Position numbers and translations under genes: made by a program
DNA from: Sophora flavescens
Lineage: Eukaryota > Streptophyta > Magnoliopsida > Fabales > Fabaceae
NCBI GenBank assembly: GCA_030762895.1
Contig: CM061070.1
Location: 35,057,652-35,121,651, forward strand
Direction of reading: 5' to 3'
DNA: 64,000 nt
Notes under the pieces: model-generated
Database searches by the model: none
What the model saw: the letters and a program-made list of their open reading frames with translations, nothing else
Told to the model about the DNA's origin: nothing
In this document: positions 21,349 to 32,042 of the stretch, piece by piece
Layout of the letters: every line of letters begins with the position of its first letter
How positions within the stretch are numbered: the stretch's first letter is position 1

Positions 21349-23740
21349 TGTCGCAACCGTCCCGTCCGGGAGCCGCGAAAAGGGAGGTAAAACAGAGGAG
21401 TCGCCACTAAAATTTTTATTGGGAAAATCTTAGAAAACCCAATTATTTAAAGGTAAACTGGTCTTTTTAAAAAAAAGAGAGATATGAGTCCGGGAGTCAG
21501 TTACGAGTAGGAAGGTATTAGCACCCCACATCGCCCGTTTAAAAAACGGTACCTCAAGTTAATTGTGCAAAAAAAAAACATTTTAATAACCTTTTAAATA
21601 TTTATTTTACCCCGAAAATTATTTACAAGAAAGAATTATTTTAAATTTTAAATTTTTGACTTTTATTAAATTTTTTATATTTTTAACTTTATGGTTTCTA
21701 AAAACTAAATGAGGTTGAACATGGCACGTGAGTCCACAGGGCAACCTTAAATCTAAGGGATTAAACATGGCACCGTGTCCATAGAGCATCCCTGGAAAGA
21801 GAAAAGTTTAATTATTTTGATTAATTATTTTAATATAAAAAGGGGATGCAAAAAAAAGGAAAATTAATTAAGTGAGGTTGAACGTGGCACATGAGTCCAC
21901 AGGGCAACCTCAAATCTAAGGGACTGAACATGGCACCGTGTCCATAGAGCATCCCTAAAAATAGAAAAGTTTAATTTTTTGATTAATTATTTTGACACAA
22001 AAAGGAGATACAAAAAAGGGATAATTTAGTTTTGGCCCGACAAGATGATTTATCTTGCTCCTACGTATTCCCGGGTGCGATGGGAAACTCAAAGCCACGT
22101 AGTTCTTTTAAAAAAGATTTGATTGGTTGGTTGATTTTAATTTTTGATAAAGATTTTGATTTATTTATTAAAAAGGTTTTGATTTAAAACAAGGAACTGA
22201 AAACATTTTTAAAAAGGATATTTTCACTTTTTAATTTTTTGTCTTTTGATTTTTGAGGAGAAAAACAAAATGAAACAAAGTGAGGTTAACAATTAGTCAG
22301 GCCCAAATTTAACAAAAGTATTTTTTGGATATTTTTGAAACCATTTTATTGGGTGAACAAAAGCCCATTTGAACCCAACATGCAACACCTTCGGACAACC
22401 TTAAATCAACCAAAGTAAAAATAAGAAAAGGGCACAAGACACACAAACAGGGACAGAAACAGGTATCAGAACCCAGAATACCCCAATCAACGACAGTGAC
22501 GCAGCAGAGTAGGAGAGCGCGCGAGGTGGAGGGTGGTGGTCGATGCGGCGATGATGGGTGGACGCGGAGGTGATGTCGCGGTGGTGACTAGAAGAGGTGC
22601 GCGACGGAGCGGCGTTCTGCGTGGGTAGATCTGGTACGTGACTGCAGAGCGGACCCTTGTTGTACGATTCTGTTTCAAGGTGGTCCGTTCGTGGAGGCTA
22701 CTGTGACGCGGCGGCGGAGCTTCTGTCTGGTGCGAAGGTTACGAAGGTGGAGGCGCGGCGGAGATGGTGCGGAGCGCTGGCGTGGGTCGCGATCTGGGCT
22801 GGGCGGAGCGGCCACGGTGGAAGCAGAAACCGATGATGACGGCCAAGATGGAAGAGAAGCAGAGATCTGTTCTGGGAGCAGGGAGCAGATCTGGGGGAAG
22901 AAGGAGGACGTGTCGGCTGTTCGCAACTGGAACGGCGGTTCGCGGTAGAGGTGGTGGTTCGACGCCAGACGGGCAGCGCGGTCGTGAGCGGTCGCGCGGT
23001 CTCCTCCTCCCAACGCCGGCGAGCGGCAGTCGAGCGTCTCCCAGGCGGCGCGGTGGTCGCGGTTCTGAGAAGTAGTGGAGGAGGGAGAGAATCTTGTATG
23101 GAGGAGGAAGAAGGAGATGGACTGGGTTGTGGGGATTATGAAGGTTTCCAGGAGATCCTCCTCCGTCTGAGCTCTCCCCTATCCCTTTAAATATTTTTTT
23201 GCTGTTGCAAAATTCCAAAACAGGACCCAATGTCCTCTGCCATGGTTGTAATGCAGGGTCCCTTTCACATTTCCAATCTTATCATTCTGCATTTTTTTTA
23301 GTTTTTCCTTGTGCTGTGACTCTCATTTGTTTTTGTTAAGTATCTTTCCATTGATTCAGGTTTGACCCAGCACCAGAGCATCCTATTTTTCCTTTTATGT
23401 GCTTAAAACTTGAAGCCATTTTTGATGCAAGATTCTTAACACTGTCATTGCTCTTTTGGTTGCTGAAATGCATTAAGGAATTTTGGCTTATCCTCTTGGC
23501 TCTTACTACAATTCTGCAGATCTACTTTTCCTTTTTATCTTTTTTGTTTTTTGTTTTTTGTTTTTGTTTTTTTTTTCGTTTTTTTTTCATTTGGATTTAG
23601 AACATGGTCTAAAAGACATCTTCAACAATAATGAAATTGGGCTCACTAAAAACAAAAATCAGTTTTATTGCAAAGTTATTTGTTTTAATTTGTTCAAAAC
23701 AGTAATTAAAAGGATACCCGGACAAAATTAGGTGTTCACA
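21349..23740 (-). repeat. Element B 5' LTR
   Basis: It is the partner of 12131-14506, with + strand ends TGTCGCAACCGTCCC and ATTAGGTGTTCACA. It carries the same GC-rich block (about 22480-23170). Visible differences from the other LTR are a few substitutions and short indels, including the T-rich run near 23540-23590. Confidence 0.92.
23186..23195 (-). promoter_or_regulatory. Element B predicted TATA box (5' LTR)
   Basis: AATATTTAAAGGG on the - strand lies about 550 bp after the LTR start and just before the GC-rich leader. It is identical in the 3' LTR. Confidence 0.5.
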
Positions 23741-23925
23741 GAGCACGTCCGTGCTTCCTCTTAAGCTCGGTCGTGCTTACATTAGCGTCACCGAGACGAG
23801 TTTACACCTGAGCACGGTCGTGCTCCCTATTAAGCACGGTCGTGATTGTGGCTCAGACAGCCACAAGAAACATGCATCAAGCACGGGCGTGCTGATACAT
23901 GAGCACGGTCAAGCTTATGCATCAG
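23741..23925. repeat. Palindrome array in element A 3' LTR (U3), interrupted by B
   Basis: It holds hyphenated palindromes such as GAGCACGGTCGTGCTC and AAGCACGGTCGTG, plus degenerate ones (AGCACGGGCGTGCT). Element B inserted at the very first palindrome: its TSD GAGCA is the left half-stem. The intact counterpart is at 30491-30660. Confidence 0.8.
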
Positions 23926-24026
23926 GAAGGGATTTTTAGCTTAAAAACCCCACTTAGCCATTTTTTAAACATCCTAAACAAACAAGGTATACACAAAAGC
24001 ACTTATACGAAAATGGGGAATTAAAA

Positions 24027-24040
24027 TTCCACCCCTTATA
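24027..24040 (-). other. Element A polypurine tract
   Basis: On the - strand AAGGGGTGGAA directly precedes the 3' LTR. It primes plus-strand synthesis and confirms the - orientation. Confidence 0.75.
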
Positions 24041-24061
24041 AAAATTTTGTCCTCGAAATTT

Positions 24062-27000
24062 CTACTCACCTCGAACGAAGAGATGCGGGTATGCCTCCAT
24101 CATCTTGCTCTTAAGCTCCCTGGTAGCACTCTCCTCAGTTGCCCCGCTCCAAATGACTTTAACCAAAGGAATCTCCTTGCCTCTCAGCTGCTTCACCCAC
24201 TGATCTTCTACTCGAAGGGGTTGTACCTCGAATGTCGGGTTTTCTTTTAACTGAATCGTGTCGGGTACTCTCACCTTGTTCGAATCATGAATGTATTTAC
24301 TAAGTTGTGACATATGGAACACATTATGAAGTTGGGACAAGAATGGTGGTAAGGCTATTTGGTAAGCAACTTCACCGACTCTTTTAAGAATTTGGTAAGA
24401 GCTGATGAATTTTGGAGTAAGTTTCTTCGCTTTCATCACTCTACCAACCCCAGTTGTTGGAGTAACTCTCAAGAATACATGATCACCTTCCTGGAATTCG
24501 AGCGCCTTCCTCCTTTTTTTATGGTAGCTTTTCTATCTACTCTGGGCCGCTTTCATCTTTTCCTGAACCATCCTCACCTTTTCTGTGGTTTCTTGCATTA
24601 TCTCAAGTCCTAACACCACACTATCACCAGGTTCATTCCAGTACAAAGGTGTCCTACATCTCCTCCCACAAAGAGCTTCATAAGGTGCCATCCCAATACT
24701 AGAATGGAAGCTATTGTTGTAGGTGAACTCTATCAGGGGCAAAAACTTGTCCCAACTACCCGACTATTCTAGCACACATGCTCTCAACAAGTCCTCTAAG
24801 GACTCGGTGGTTCGCTCAAACAGACCATTAGTCTGCAGGTGATAAGCTGAAATTAGCCGAAGCTTTGTTCCTAAAGCCTCTTGCAAACTATTCCAGAACC
24901 TAGATGTCAACTTCAGGTCTCTATCTGATACTATGCTAGAAGGTACACCATGTAACTTAACTGTCTCTTTGGTGTACAACCCGGCCAGCTTTTCCAAAGG
25001 GTATTCCATGTTCATAGGGATGAAATGGACAGACTTAGTCAATCTATCCACAACCACCCAGATCACTACATAACCAGCTGGAGTCCTTGGGAATCCAGAT
25101 ACAAAATCCTTGGAAATACTATCCCATTTCCATTCTAGGATACCTAAAGGTTGCAACTTTCATGATGGCTTCTGGTGGTCTATCTTAGCCTTTTGGTACA
25201 CTAAACAAGCATACACAAACTCATCTACATCCTTTTTCACCCTAGGCCACCAAAACATCCGATTTAAATCCTGATACATCTTAGTGGCACCTGGGTGCAC
25301 ACTCAGTCCACTCGTATGTCCTTTTTCAAGGATCAGCTTTCTAAGCTCCAGGACATTTTGTATACTGATTCTATCATTAAACATCAAAACTCCATCACTT
25401 CCTTCTTTAAAACTAAGGTCTCTACCTTAAGAAAGCAGCTTTCTCTGGTCTAAGAGGTACTTATCTATCTTTTGTCCTTCTCTAATATGATCCACCAAAC
25501 TGTTGGCAACCTTCAAGGTTCCAAGCCTAATGCTCTTAGGGGTAAATTCCCAAGCTAAACTTAGGTCTCTAAACTCCTCGATCAGATCCATCTCCTTAAC
25601 CATCAAAGCGGAGACGTGCAAGGTTTTCCTACTTAAGGCATCGGCCACTACATTGGCCTTTCCTGGGTGGTAGGTTAGATCAAAATCCTAATCCTTAAGA
25701 AACTCCATCCAACTACGTTGCCTCATATCGAGCTCTTTCTGATTAAACAGATATTTCAAACTCTTATGATCACTAAAAATCTCAAACTTAGATCCATAAA
25801 GGTAATGCCTCCAAATCTTTATGGCAAACACCACAGCTCCTAACTCTAGGTCGTAGGTAGGGTAGTTCTTTTCGTGGGTCTTCAACTGCCTAGAAGCATA
25901 AGCCACTACCTTACCATCCTGTATTAACACTCCATCCAAAGCTTGCTTCGATGCATCACAATACACTATGAAAGGTCTACTAGGATCGGGTAAAACCAAA
26001 ATTGGTGCTGATGTCAACCTATCCTTCAAGGTTTGGAAACTCTCCTCGCACTTAGAGTCCCACACAAACAATTGTCCCTTCTTGGTGAGACGGGTCAAGG
26101 TTAAAGCTAACTTAGAGAAGTCTTCTATAAACCTCCTATAGTACCCTGCTAAACCCAAGAAACTCCTAACCTCGGTCACTGACTTTGGCGCTTCCCACTA
26201 GAGCACCGTCTCTACCTTAGCCGAATCCACGACAATCCCACCTTCAGAGATCACGTGACCTAAGAAACTCACCTCCTCTAACCAAAACTCGCACTTAGAC
26301 AACTTAGCATATAACTACTTCTCCTTAAGGGTCTGCAAGACAACCCTCAAGTGCTCCTTATGTTCCTCCTTGGTCTTGGAGTACACTAAGATGTCGTCTA
26401 TGAAAACCACCACAAACTTATCCAAGTAAGGCTGAAAGGTCTTTTTCATGTAATCCATGAACACAGGAGGAGCATTAGTCACACCAAAGGGCATAACTAA
26501 ATACTCATAGTGACCATAACGTGTCCAAAATGCTGTCTTCGGGATGTCCTCAGACTTAACCCGAATCTGATGGTATCCTGACCTCAAATCTATCTTCGAG
26601 AAGACACAAGCTCCTATCAGCTGGTCCATAAGATCATCAATCCTAGGGAGGGGATACCTATTTTTAACGATCACTTGGTTGAGCTGTCGATAGTCGACAC
26701 ACAACCTCATGCTACCATCTTTCTTCTTCAATAACAACATTAGTGCTCCCCATGGGGATACGCTAGGTCCGATGAACTGCTTATGCATCAGGTCTTCTAT
26801 TTTTTTCTTCAACTCAGCTAGCTCTAGAGGAAACACTCTATAGGGTGCTATGGATATAGGCTCGGTGCTAGGCACTAAGTCTATAATAAACTTTACATCC
26901 CTTTCTGGGGGTAGTTCGTACACATCCCCCAAGAACACTTCAGGAAATTCTCACAGAATAGGCATGCTTTCAACATCAAGAGGGCTATCTACTTCCAGGG

Positions 27001-27295
27001 AAGATAGCATCATGTGCACTTGAGCTTCTTCTTTCATCGAAGCCTTAACTTGGTTGGCTGAGAGAAATCTAGGATCCTTAGACTCCACAGGAGTTCCAAA
27101 AACTATGGTTTTATCAAAAGAATTTAAAAGGACGTGGTTGGAAGATAACAAGTCCATGCCAAGAATAACATCAAGGTCCTTTAGGGGCAAGTATACAAGA
27201 TCAACAATAAAGTCTCTACCATCTATGGTAATAGAAATATTCTTGCATGCATGAGCAGTAAGAACATGTTTATTGTGGCAACAATAAAATATCAC
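24062..27295 (-). pseudogene. Element A pol: protease C-terminus, RT, RNase H, integrase, chromodomain
   Basis: One reading frame runs through 3.2 kb, broken only by eight stops (near 26951, 26315, 26202, 25688, 25427, 25157, 24764 and 24533). Domains in order: protease tail VILGMDLL (27140); RT with D117 in KIDLRSGYH and FIDDIL (D181/D182) in the 26938-26315 segment; RNase H with YCDASK and SDHKSL (25950-25750); integrase zinc region HTSGLSVHP with one zinc Cys replaced (CLVYQKAK); integrase core with VDRLTKS, SDRDLKLTS and FERTTESL; and a C-terminal chromodomain VKVIWSGATEESATRE (24200-24070). Several stops stand where relatives have Gln or Arg, consistent with C-to-T change. Confidence 0.92.
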
Positions 27296-27296
27296 T

Positions 27297-28386
27297 CAAG
27301 AAGTGTCACAGGCAATTTAAGACGCTTAACACATTCATGTGATACGAACGAGTGAGTTGCACCCAAATCAAACAATACAGCTAACTGAATTCCATTAACG
27401 AGGCACATACATTGGATCAGATCTTCAGATTTGGAGGCCTCGGATCCACTGAGAGTAAAGACTCTCCTCGTGGTCTTCAGTCGGTTGGCTTGAGGCTTCT
27501 AGCTCTTGTTAGCACTTTGTGGCTCTGACTTTCCTCCTTCACAGTTCTGGTTGATGTGGCCATGCTTGCCACACTTAAAGCAGATGATGTCCGTCTCCTT
27601 GCACTGAGTAGCAAAGTGATTCTGTCCACACTGGTCGCACTGAAGAGGTCTAGAATCGGAAGAATCCCATCTCCTGGACCTCTCTGAATAAAACTGAGAC
27701 TTCTTGCCATCCCGCTTGAAGTCCTTGCTAGCTGGAGTGAGATGCGGTTTCCACTTGTTCCCTTGATCACTCTTCTTGTTGCTTTGACTATCTGATCCCT
27801 TATAGGCAGACCCTCCAGACTTGTAGGCATCTTCAAAGACCCTACACTTGTCCACTAAGACTGGAAAGGCCCTGATCTCCTGATAGCCGATAGCCTGCTT
27901 AATCTCTGGACGCAGACCATCCTCAAACTTCACGCACTTGGAGTGATCATCTATCACATACTGATACAAAATATAGTAACGAGCGAGCTCCTCGAACTTG
28001 GCCGTATACTCCCCCAATGACATGTTACCCTGCTTCAGCGCCAAGAACTCCATCTTTTTCCTGTCGCGGATGTAGACTGGAAAGTACTTCTCTAGAAATA
28101 TGTCAGCCTCCTCCGTCAGCTTGAAAGTCCCAAATATGATCTTCCGCTAGTCGTTGCATCCCATAGCTCGGACGATCTTCTCAATCTCCCTCATCCACAA
28201 AACGGGACCTTCAGGATCATAAGCTCCCTTGAAGGACGGCAGATTGTTCCGCTGGAACTTGTCAAGACCCTGAAAATCGGCTGGTCCCCCGTTGGTGTTG
28301 ACGTTCTGGTTCTAGCCTATTGCGCTGGCAAGGAGTTCCAAAGCATCTACGATAGCCTGGTCGTTTCTACCTCCTCTTCCTGCCAT
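27297..28386 (-). pseudogene. Element A gag-protease
   Basis: The start is the ATG at 28386 (MAGRGGRNDQAIVDALELLA). TAG stops occur at 28314, 28149 and 27499, all in one frame. The retrotrans_gag core is EKYFPVYIRDRKK then EFLALKQGNMSLGEY (28110-28010). A zinc knuckle CFKCGKHGHINQNC lies near 27580, preceded by a second Cys-rich motif CDQCGQNHFATQC. The frame continues past the 27499 TAG into the protease, whose active-site motif reads LFDLGATHSF (usual form DSGA or DTGA), so the catalytic loop is altered too. A 1-nt frameshift near 27297 separates it from the rest of pol. Confidence 0.88.
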
Positions 28387-28556
28387 AAGTTCATATAAAT
28401 GCCAAAGCAGCTTATTAATTGCAGAAAACTTAAAGCAGGAAGACCTAAAGATTACTAACACTAAGCATCATTATCTATAATAAATATAGATAATTCAAAC
28501 AAGAGCACACAACAGACTCACAACAGACTCATACCACGGCCTGATAGGACAAACCT

Positions 28557-28568
28557 GCTATGATACCA
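28557..28568 (-). other. Element A primer binding site
   Basis: On the - strand TGGTATCATAGC follows the LTR end after a 5-nt spacer. It is close to TGGTATCAGAGC (initiator tRNA-Met). Confidence 0.7.
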
Positions 28569-30471
28569 CTAAATGTGACACCCTCTACCCTGCATACATG
28601 GAGAAGCATTTAATTTAAAGATATAAAATAAAATCGTGCATTTATTTCATAAAATCAAACCAAGGTAAAAGGTACCACATTTTAACAACGCAGAAAAACA
28701 TGAGGCTAGAAAGAAACATAACATAAAACCAAACCCAACCCCTAATGTCACATACAGAGCTGGTATAACCAATCCGGAAAACATCCTCAGATACAACTGA
28801 AACAAACTAACTAATCAACATAAAACTGGAAATCCTAACTACGAGTCGTGTCTCCTCAGAGTCACTCCTCAACTGGTTGCTCGCCGTCCTCTGAATAAAG
28901 ATACATGCCAAAACAAAACATAGCGATAGGGAGTAAGAAACATGAATATGAATATAATGGCAAGGAAGCAGTTAGCAAGACAAGCATACATCAATCAAGC
29001 ATGTTATAACAACATCAATATGACATAACTATCATCATCATACAACGTGTATGCTATGCAATGTAATTCTACTCCACTACTCCATTATGCACTTGGATCC
29101 ATTCTACATTAGGAAGTCAACTTCGGAGTTACATATCCACATTGGCCAATAAGCACCAACGCCGGGGCAGTTCACGTTACCATGGGCTGACCCCTAGGAT
29201 AGCCTGCACACCTTACTCTCGGATGCGCCACCGCGGGGGCGCACGATTCACCTAACTCTCGGATGAATCACCGCAGACGGCCAGATCGCCATACTCTCGG
29301 GTGACGTCCCCTATGTTGAACATCCCCCACTAACATCTCTGATGCGTGAATGCATGCTCAACACAACACACAAATACAACCACCACCTCCGCTTGAGCCA
29401 CTAGGCTACCCAAGTTTTATCACCATCAACACCTCGACCACTTGGCGATCAAGGATTATCGCATCGTTTCATATTCATTCATTAAACACTCTAGTCGTTC
29501 TGCACTAGAGATTACCACCTTAACCATCAAGCATCAAGGTCCCCTTGGCCACTAGGCTAACAAGGTACCATATCATCATTAATTAACACTCTAGCCATTA
29601 AGTACTAGAGATTACCACCTTGACCATCATGCATCAAGGCCCCCTTGGCCACTAGGCTACCAAGGTTCATCATCTTATCACTTGTATTTTTGTCTTCAAG
29701 TTCGTTGAGTGACTTATTAGGTCTTTTAAGGCATTTAGGGTGAAACCCCTGCTTTCTGCACTGTTCCGCATTCTGTTCTGGTCAAGTGAGCGCGCCCTGG
29801 TCTGGGATTTGAATGGTAGCACGGGTGTGCTCAAGTGTGTGCCCCACTTAACATTATTTAACAGTTTTAATGCATTAACATTATAACGTTCATGACATAC
29901 ATCCATCAACCAATAACATCATGATATCATCATTATGATAATACACTCATAAATCATGAATTCAACATGTTATGGCAAACAACATTATCATCAATAAAAA
30001 TCATGGCAACATCATCATAAATAGTTTAACATCAAATAGAAAATAGGCATATAGGCATACAACATGTTATCAAACATAAAGGGTTATGGGAACCCTTCGT
30101 CTTACGCTATCCCAAGGCCTACATACTCATACTATTCCTTCTCCCTATACCTGGTATGAAGAATTCCCAATAAAATGATGATGATCCTAAATTGGTTTCC
30201 TCGAATGGCTCGACGAACATTCCCAAGTCTTGGCCAACACAAAAAGACCAATTAGTTCCCAATTCATGAAACAGAAAAGGAAATAGAAGAGGGGAAGACC
30301 ATTACCTTTGCTAATTGGCACTAACGCATGATTGTACTCTCTCAACTACGAACGAAACACCAAATAATGATTGGGTTCAAAGGGGAAGAATGAGAGAGGT
30401 TGTCGTAACACTTAGGGTTGCCTAAACTGCCAATTAAGAAGGTTTAACTCGTAACTCTCGCTATTAGCAAT

Positions 30472-30481
30472 CTATATATAG
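30472..30481 (-). promoter_or_regulatory. Element A TATA box (5' LTR)
   Basis: CTATATATAG, itself palindromic, lies about 300 bp inside the LTR on the - strand. The same 10-mer is at 12106-12115 in the other LTR. Its distance from the palindrome array is only about 10 bp. Confidence 0.65.
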
Positions 30482-30490
30482 AATCTGCAC

Positions 30491-30660
30491 CGAGCACGAC
30501 CGTGCTCCTCTTAAGCATGGTCGTGCTTACATTAGCATGACCGAGACACGTTTACACTTGAGCACGGTCGTGCTCCCTATTAAGCACGGTCGTGCTTGTG
30601 GCAAAGGCAGACACAAGACATGTGAATCAAGCACGGGCTTGTTGACACATGAGCATGGCT
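30491..30660. repeat. U3 array of GC-rich palindromes, element A family
   Basis: It contains GAGCACGACCGTGCTC, AAGCATGGTCGTGCTT, GAGCACGGTCGTGCTC, AAGCACGGTCGTGCTT and decayed forms, spaced about 20-40 bp apart. All share a CACGGNCGTG-like core with outer bases alternating between G..C and A..T. The array ends next to the TATA box. Confidence 0.85.
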
Positions 30661-30782
30661 GTGATCATGCATCAGAAAGGGATTTTTAGCTTAAAAACCC
30701 CACTTAACCCTTTTTTTAAAAATCCTAAACAAACAAGGTACACACAAAAGCACTTATACGAAAAACGGGGTGTTACATCTCT

Positions 30783-32042
30783 TTTGCTCCCTCTGATGGT
30801 CATATCCGACACAACTCAAGAGACCGCTAACAGTTAGTACGATTGCACGACTATGTTTGTCATACGGCGCGATGTCTAGACCCACTTTCTGCATCATCTG
30901 CTCAATCCTAATCTGCAGGTACGTCGTATCCCATAGTTAATTATGTGACTTGCAATAATTTCTCTGCTTCCCATTCTCGTTTTTTGATCGCAGTAACTGC
31001 AGGACATGAGCCGACACGCTTCTCTGAAGTCGTTCGTTCTCCTTCATGGCGTGACTCCATGGGAAAGGAGATTGAGGCTCTTGAAAATAATGGTACATGG
31101 ACCCTTGAAGATTTTCCACATGGAAAGAAAACTATTGGGTGTAAATGGGTGTACAAAATCAAATACAACTCCGATGGTACTACACAACGACACAAAGCAC
31201 ATCTTGTTATTCTTGGCAACAATCAAGTTGCTCCAGTTGCTAAGATGGTCTCCGTTCATGTGTTCCTTACGGTAACCGTCTTTTGTGGTTAGGAACTCCA
31301 TCAAATGGATTTTCACAATGCTTTTCTACATGGTGATCTTGACGAAGTCTCTTCCTCCTAGGGTTTCTGGTTTTTCCGGTTCCTCTCTTGGGAAGGTTTG
31401 TAGATTGCGGAAATATCTATATGGTCTCTGGTAGGCCCCTCATAACTGGTTCTCTAAGCTTGCTTCTGCCTTGAAGTCATTTGGATTTGTTCAATCCTAT
31501 GATGATTACTCGTTGTTCTCTCTTGAACGACATGGTATCATTCTTCATATTCTTGTGTATGTTGATGACTTGATCATTGTCGGGAATGATTATAGAGCAA
31601 TTGCTAATTTCAAAGTTTATCTTAAGACTTGTTTTCACATGAAAGATCTGGGAGTGTTGAAATATTTTCTTGGTATTGAGACCGCCTGTGGACTTGATGG
31701 TTTATTTCTTTCTCAACGTAAATATGCCCTTGAAATCATTTCTGAAGCTGGTTTGCTTGGTGCAAAACCTTGATATTTTCCCATGGAACAAAATCACCAA
31801 TTGGCCCTTGCTATAGGTCCCGATTTTGCTCATTCGGATCGTTACAGACGACTAGTTGGGAGCTTTATTTACCTCACCATCACTCGCCCATAACTCTATT
31901 ATGTTGTTCATATTCTAGCCCGGTTTATGCAAAGTCTCAAAGAAGCCCACTGGAAAGCTGCTCTACGATTTCTTCATTACTTAAAAGGCCATCCTAGGCA
32001 AGGTCTTTTGCTTTCTAAGGATAGTGCTTTACATCTTACTGC
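30783..32042 (+). pseudogene. Copia C1 reverse transcriptase and partial RNase H
   Basis: This continues C1 after element A. RT begins with SWRDSMGKEIEALENNGTW (about 31047) and GCKWVYKIKYN (about 31139). It has QMDFHNAFLHGDL (about 31300, first catalytic Asp) and YVDDLIIVGND (about 31557, YVDD box), then MKDLGVLKYFLGIE, RRLVGSFIYLTITRP and LRFLHYLKG (about 31970). At least three stops and two frame changes are present. Element D cuts it at 32043, before the RNase H catalytic core. Confidence 0.85.

Larger units (their letters stand above)
12131..23740 (-). mobile_element. Element B: Ogre/Tat-like LTR retrotransposon derivative without gag or pol
   Basis: It is flanked by the 5-bp TSD GAGCA (12126-12130 and 23741-23745). 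The two LTRs of about 2.38 kb (12131-14506 and 21349-23740) differ only slightly by eye, which marks a recent insertion. The PBS lies beside the right LTR and the PPT beside the left one, so the element points to the - strand. The 6.8-kb interior contains no gag, protease, RT or integrase motif in any frame. Instead it has two tandem arrays (14697-17130) and AT-rich filler. It must have been mobilised in trans. The Ogre/Tat assignment rests on PBS, PPT and 3'-UTR arrays, not on protein. Confidence 0.85.
10263..24026 (-). repeat. Element A 3' LTR, split by element B
   Basis: The outer part is 10263-12130 and the remainder 23741-24026, about 2.15 kb in total. Its inner end next to the PPT is altered (ATTAAAA where the other LTR has TGTTACA). 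Compared with the right LTR it keeps about 270 bp near 11205-11480 that the right copy has lost. It lacks about 400 bp present at 29217-29588, where the right LTR has a small tandem repeat based on CCTTGGCCACTAGGCTA. Confidence 0.88.
10263..30777 (-). mobile_element. Element A: Ty3/gypsy chromovirus (Tekay/Del-like), with element B nested in its 3' LTR
   Basis: It has 5-bp TSDs TCTCT at 10258-10262 and 30778-30782. LTR termini on the + strand are TGTGACACC...GGGGTGTTACA. On the - strand the order is 5' LTR (30777-28574), PBS, gag, protease, RT, RNase H, integrase, chromodomain, PPT, 3' LTR (24026-23741 and 12130-10263). Removing B (11.6 kb) leaves about 8.9 kb. The C-terminal chromodomain places it among chromoviruses. 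It lies inside copia C1 between integrase and RT. The two LTRs differ by visible large indels, so it is not young. Confidence 0.93.
28574..30777 (-). repeat. Element A 5' LTR
   Basis: Length 2204 bp, ends TGTGACACC...GGTGTTACA on the + strand. The first 640 bp match 10263-10900 closely. It contains a local tandem repeat (about 29400-29665) around ACTCTAG...CTAGAGATTACCACC and CCTTGGCCACTAGGCTA that the other LTR has in a single copy. U3 holds the palindrome array and TATA box annotated separately. Confidence 0.92.
7381..32042 (+). mobile_element. Copia C1 (Ty1/copia), oldest layer of the nested stack; 3' end lost
   Basis: The parts read in order on the + strand: short LTR (7381-7594), PBS (7602-7614), gag (7685-8611), protease, integrase (8755-10257), then, after the inserted 20.5-kb element A, reverse transcriptase and part of RNase H (30783-32042). 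The protein order PR-IN-RT-RH is the copia order. Element D inserted at 32043. The expected RNase H end and 3' LTR do not reappear after D, so they were deleted. The many stops and frameshifts fit its being the oldest layer. Confidence 0.88.
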
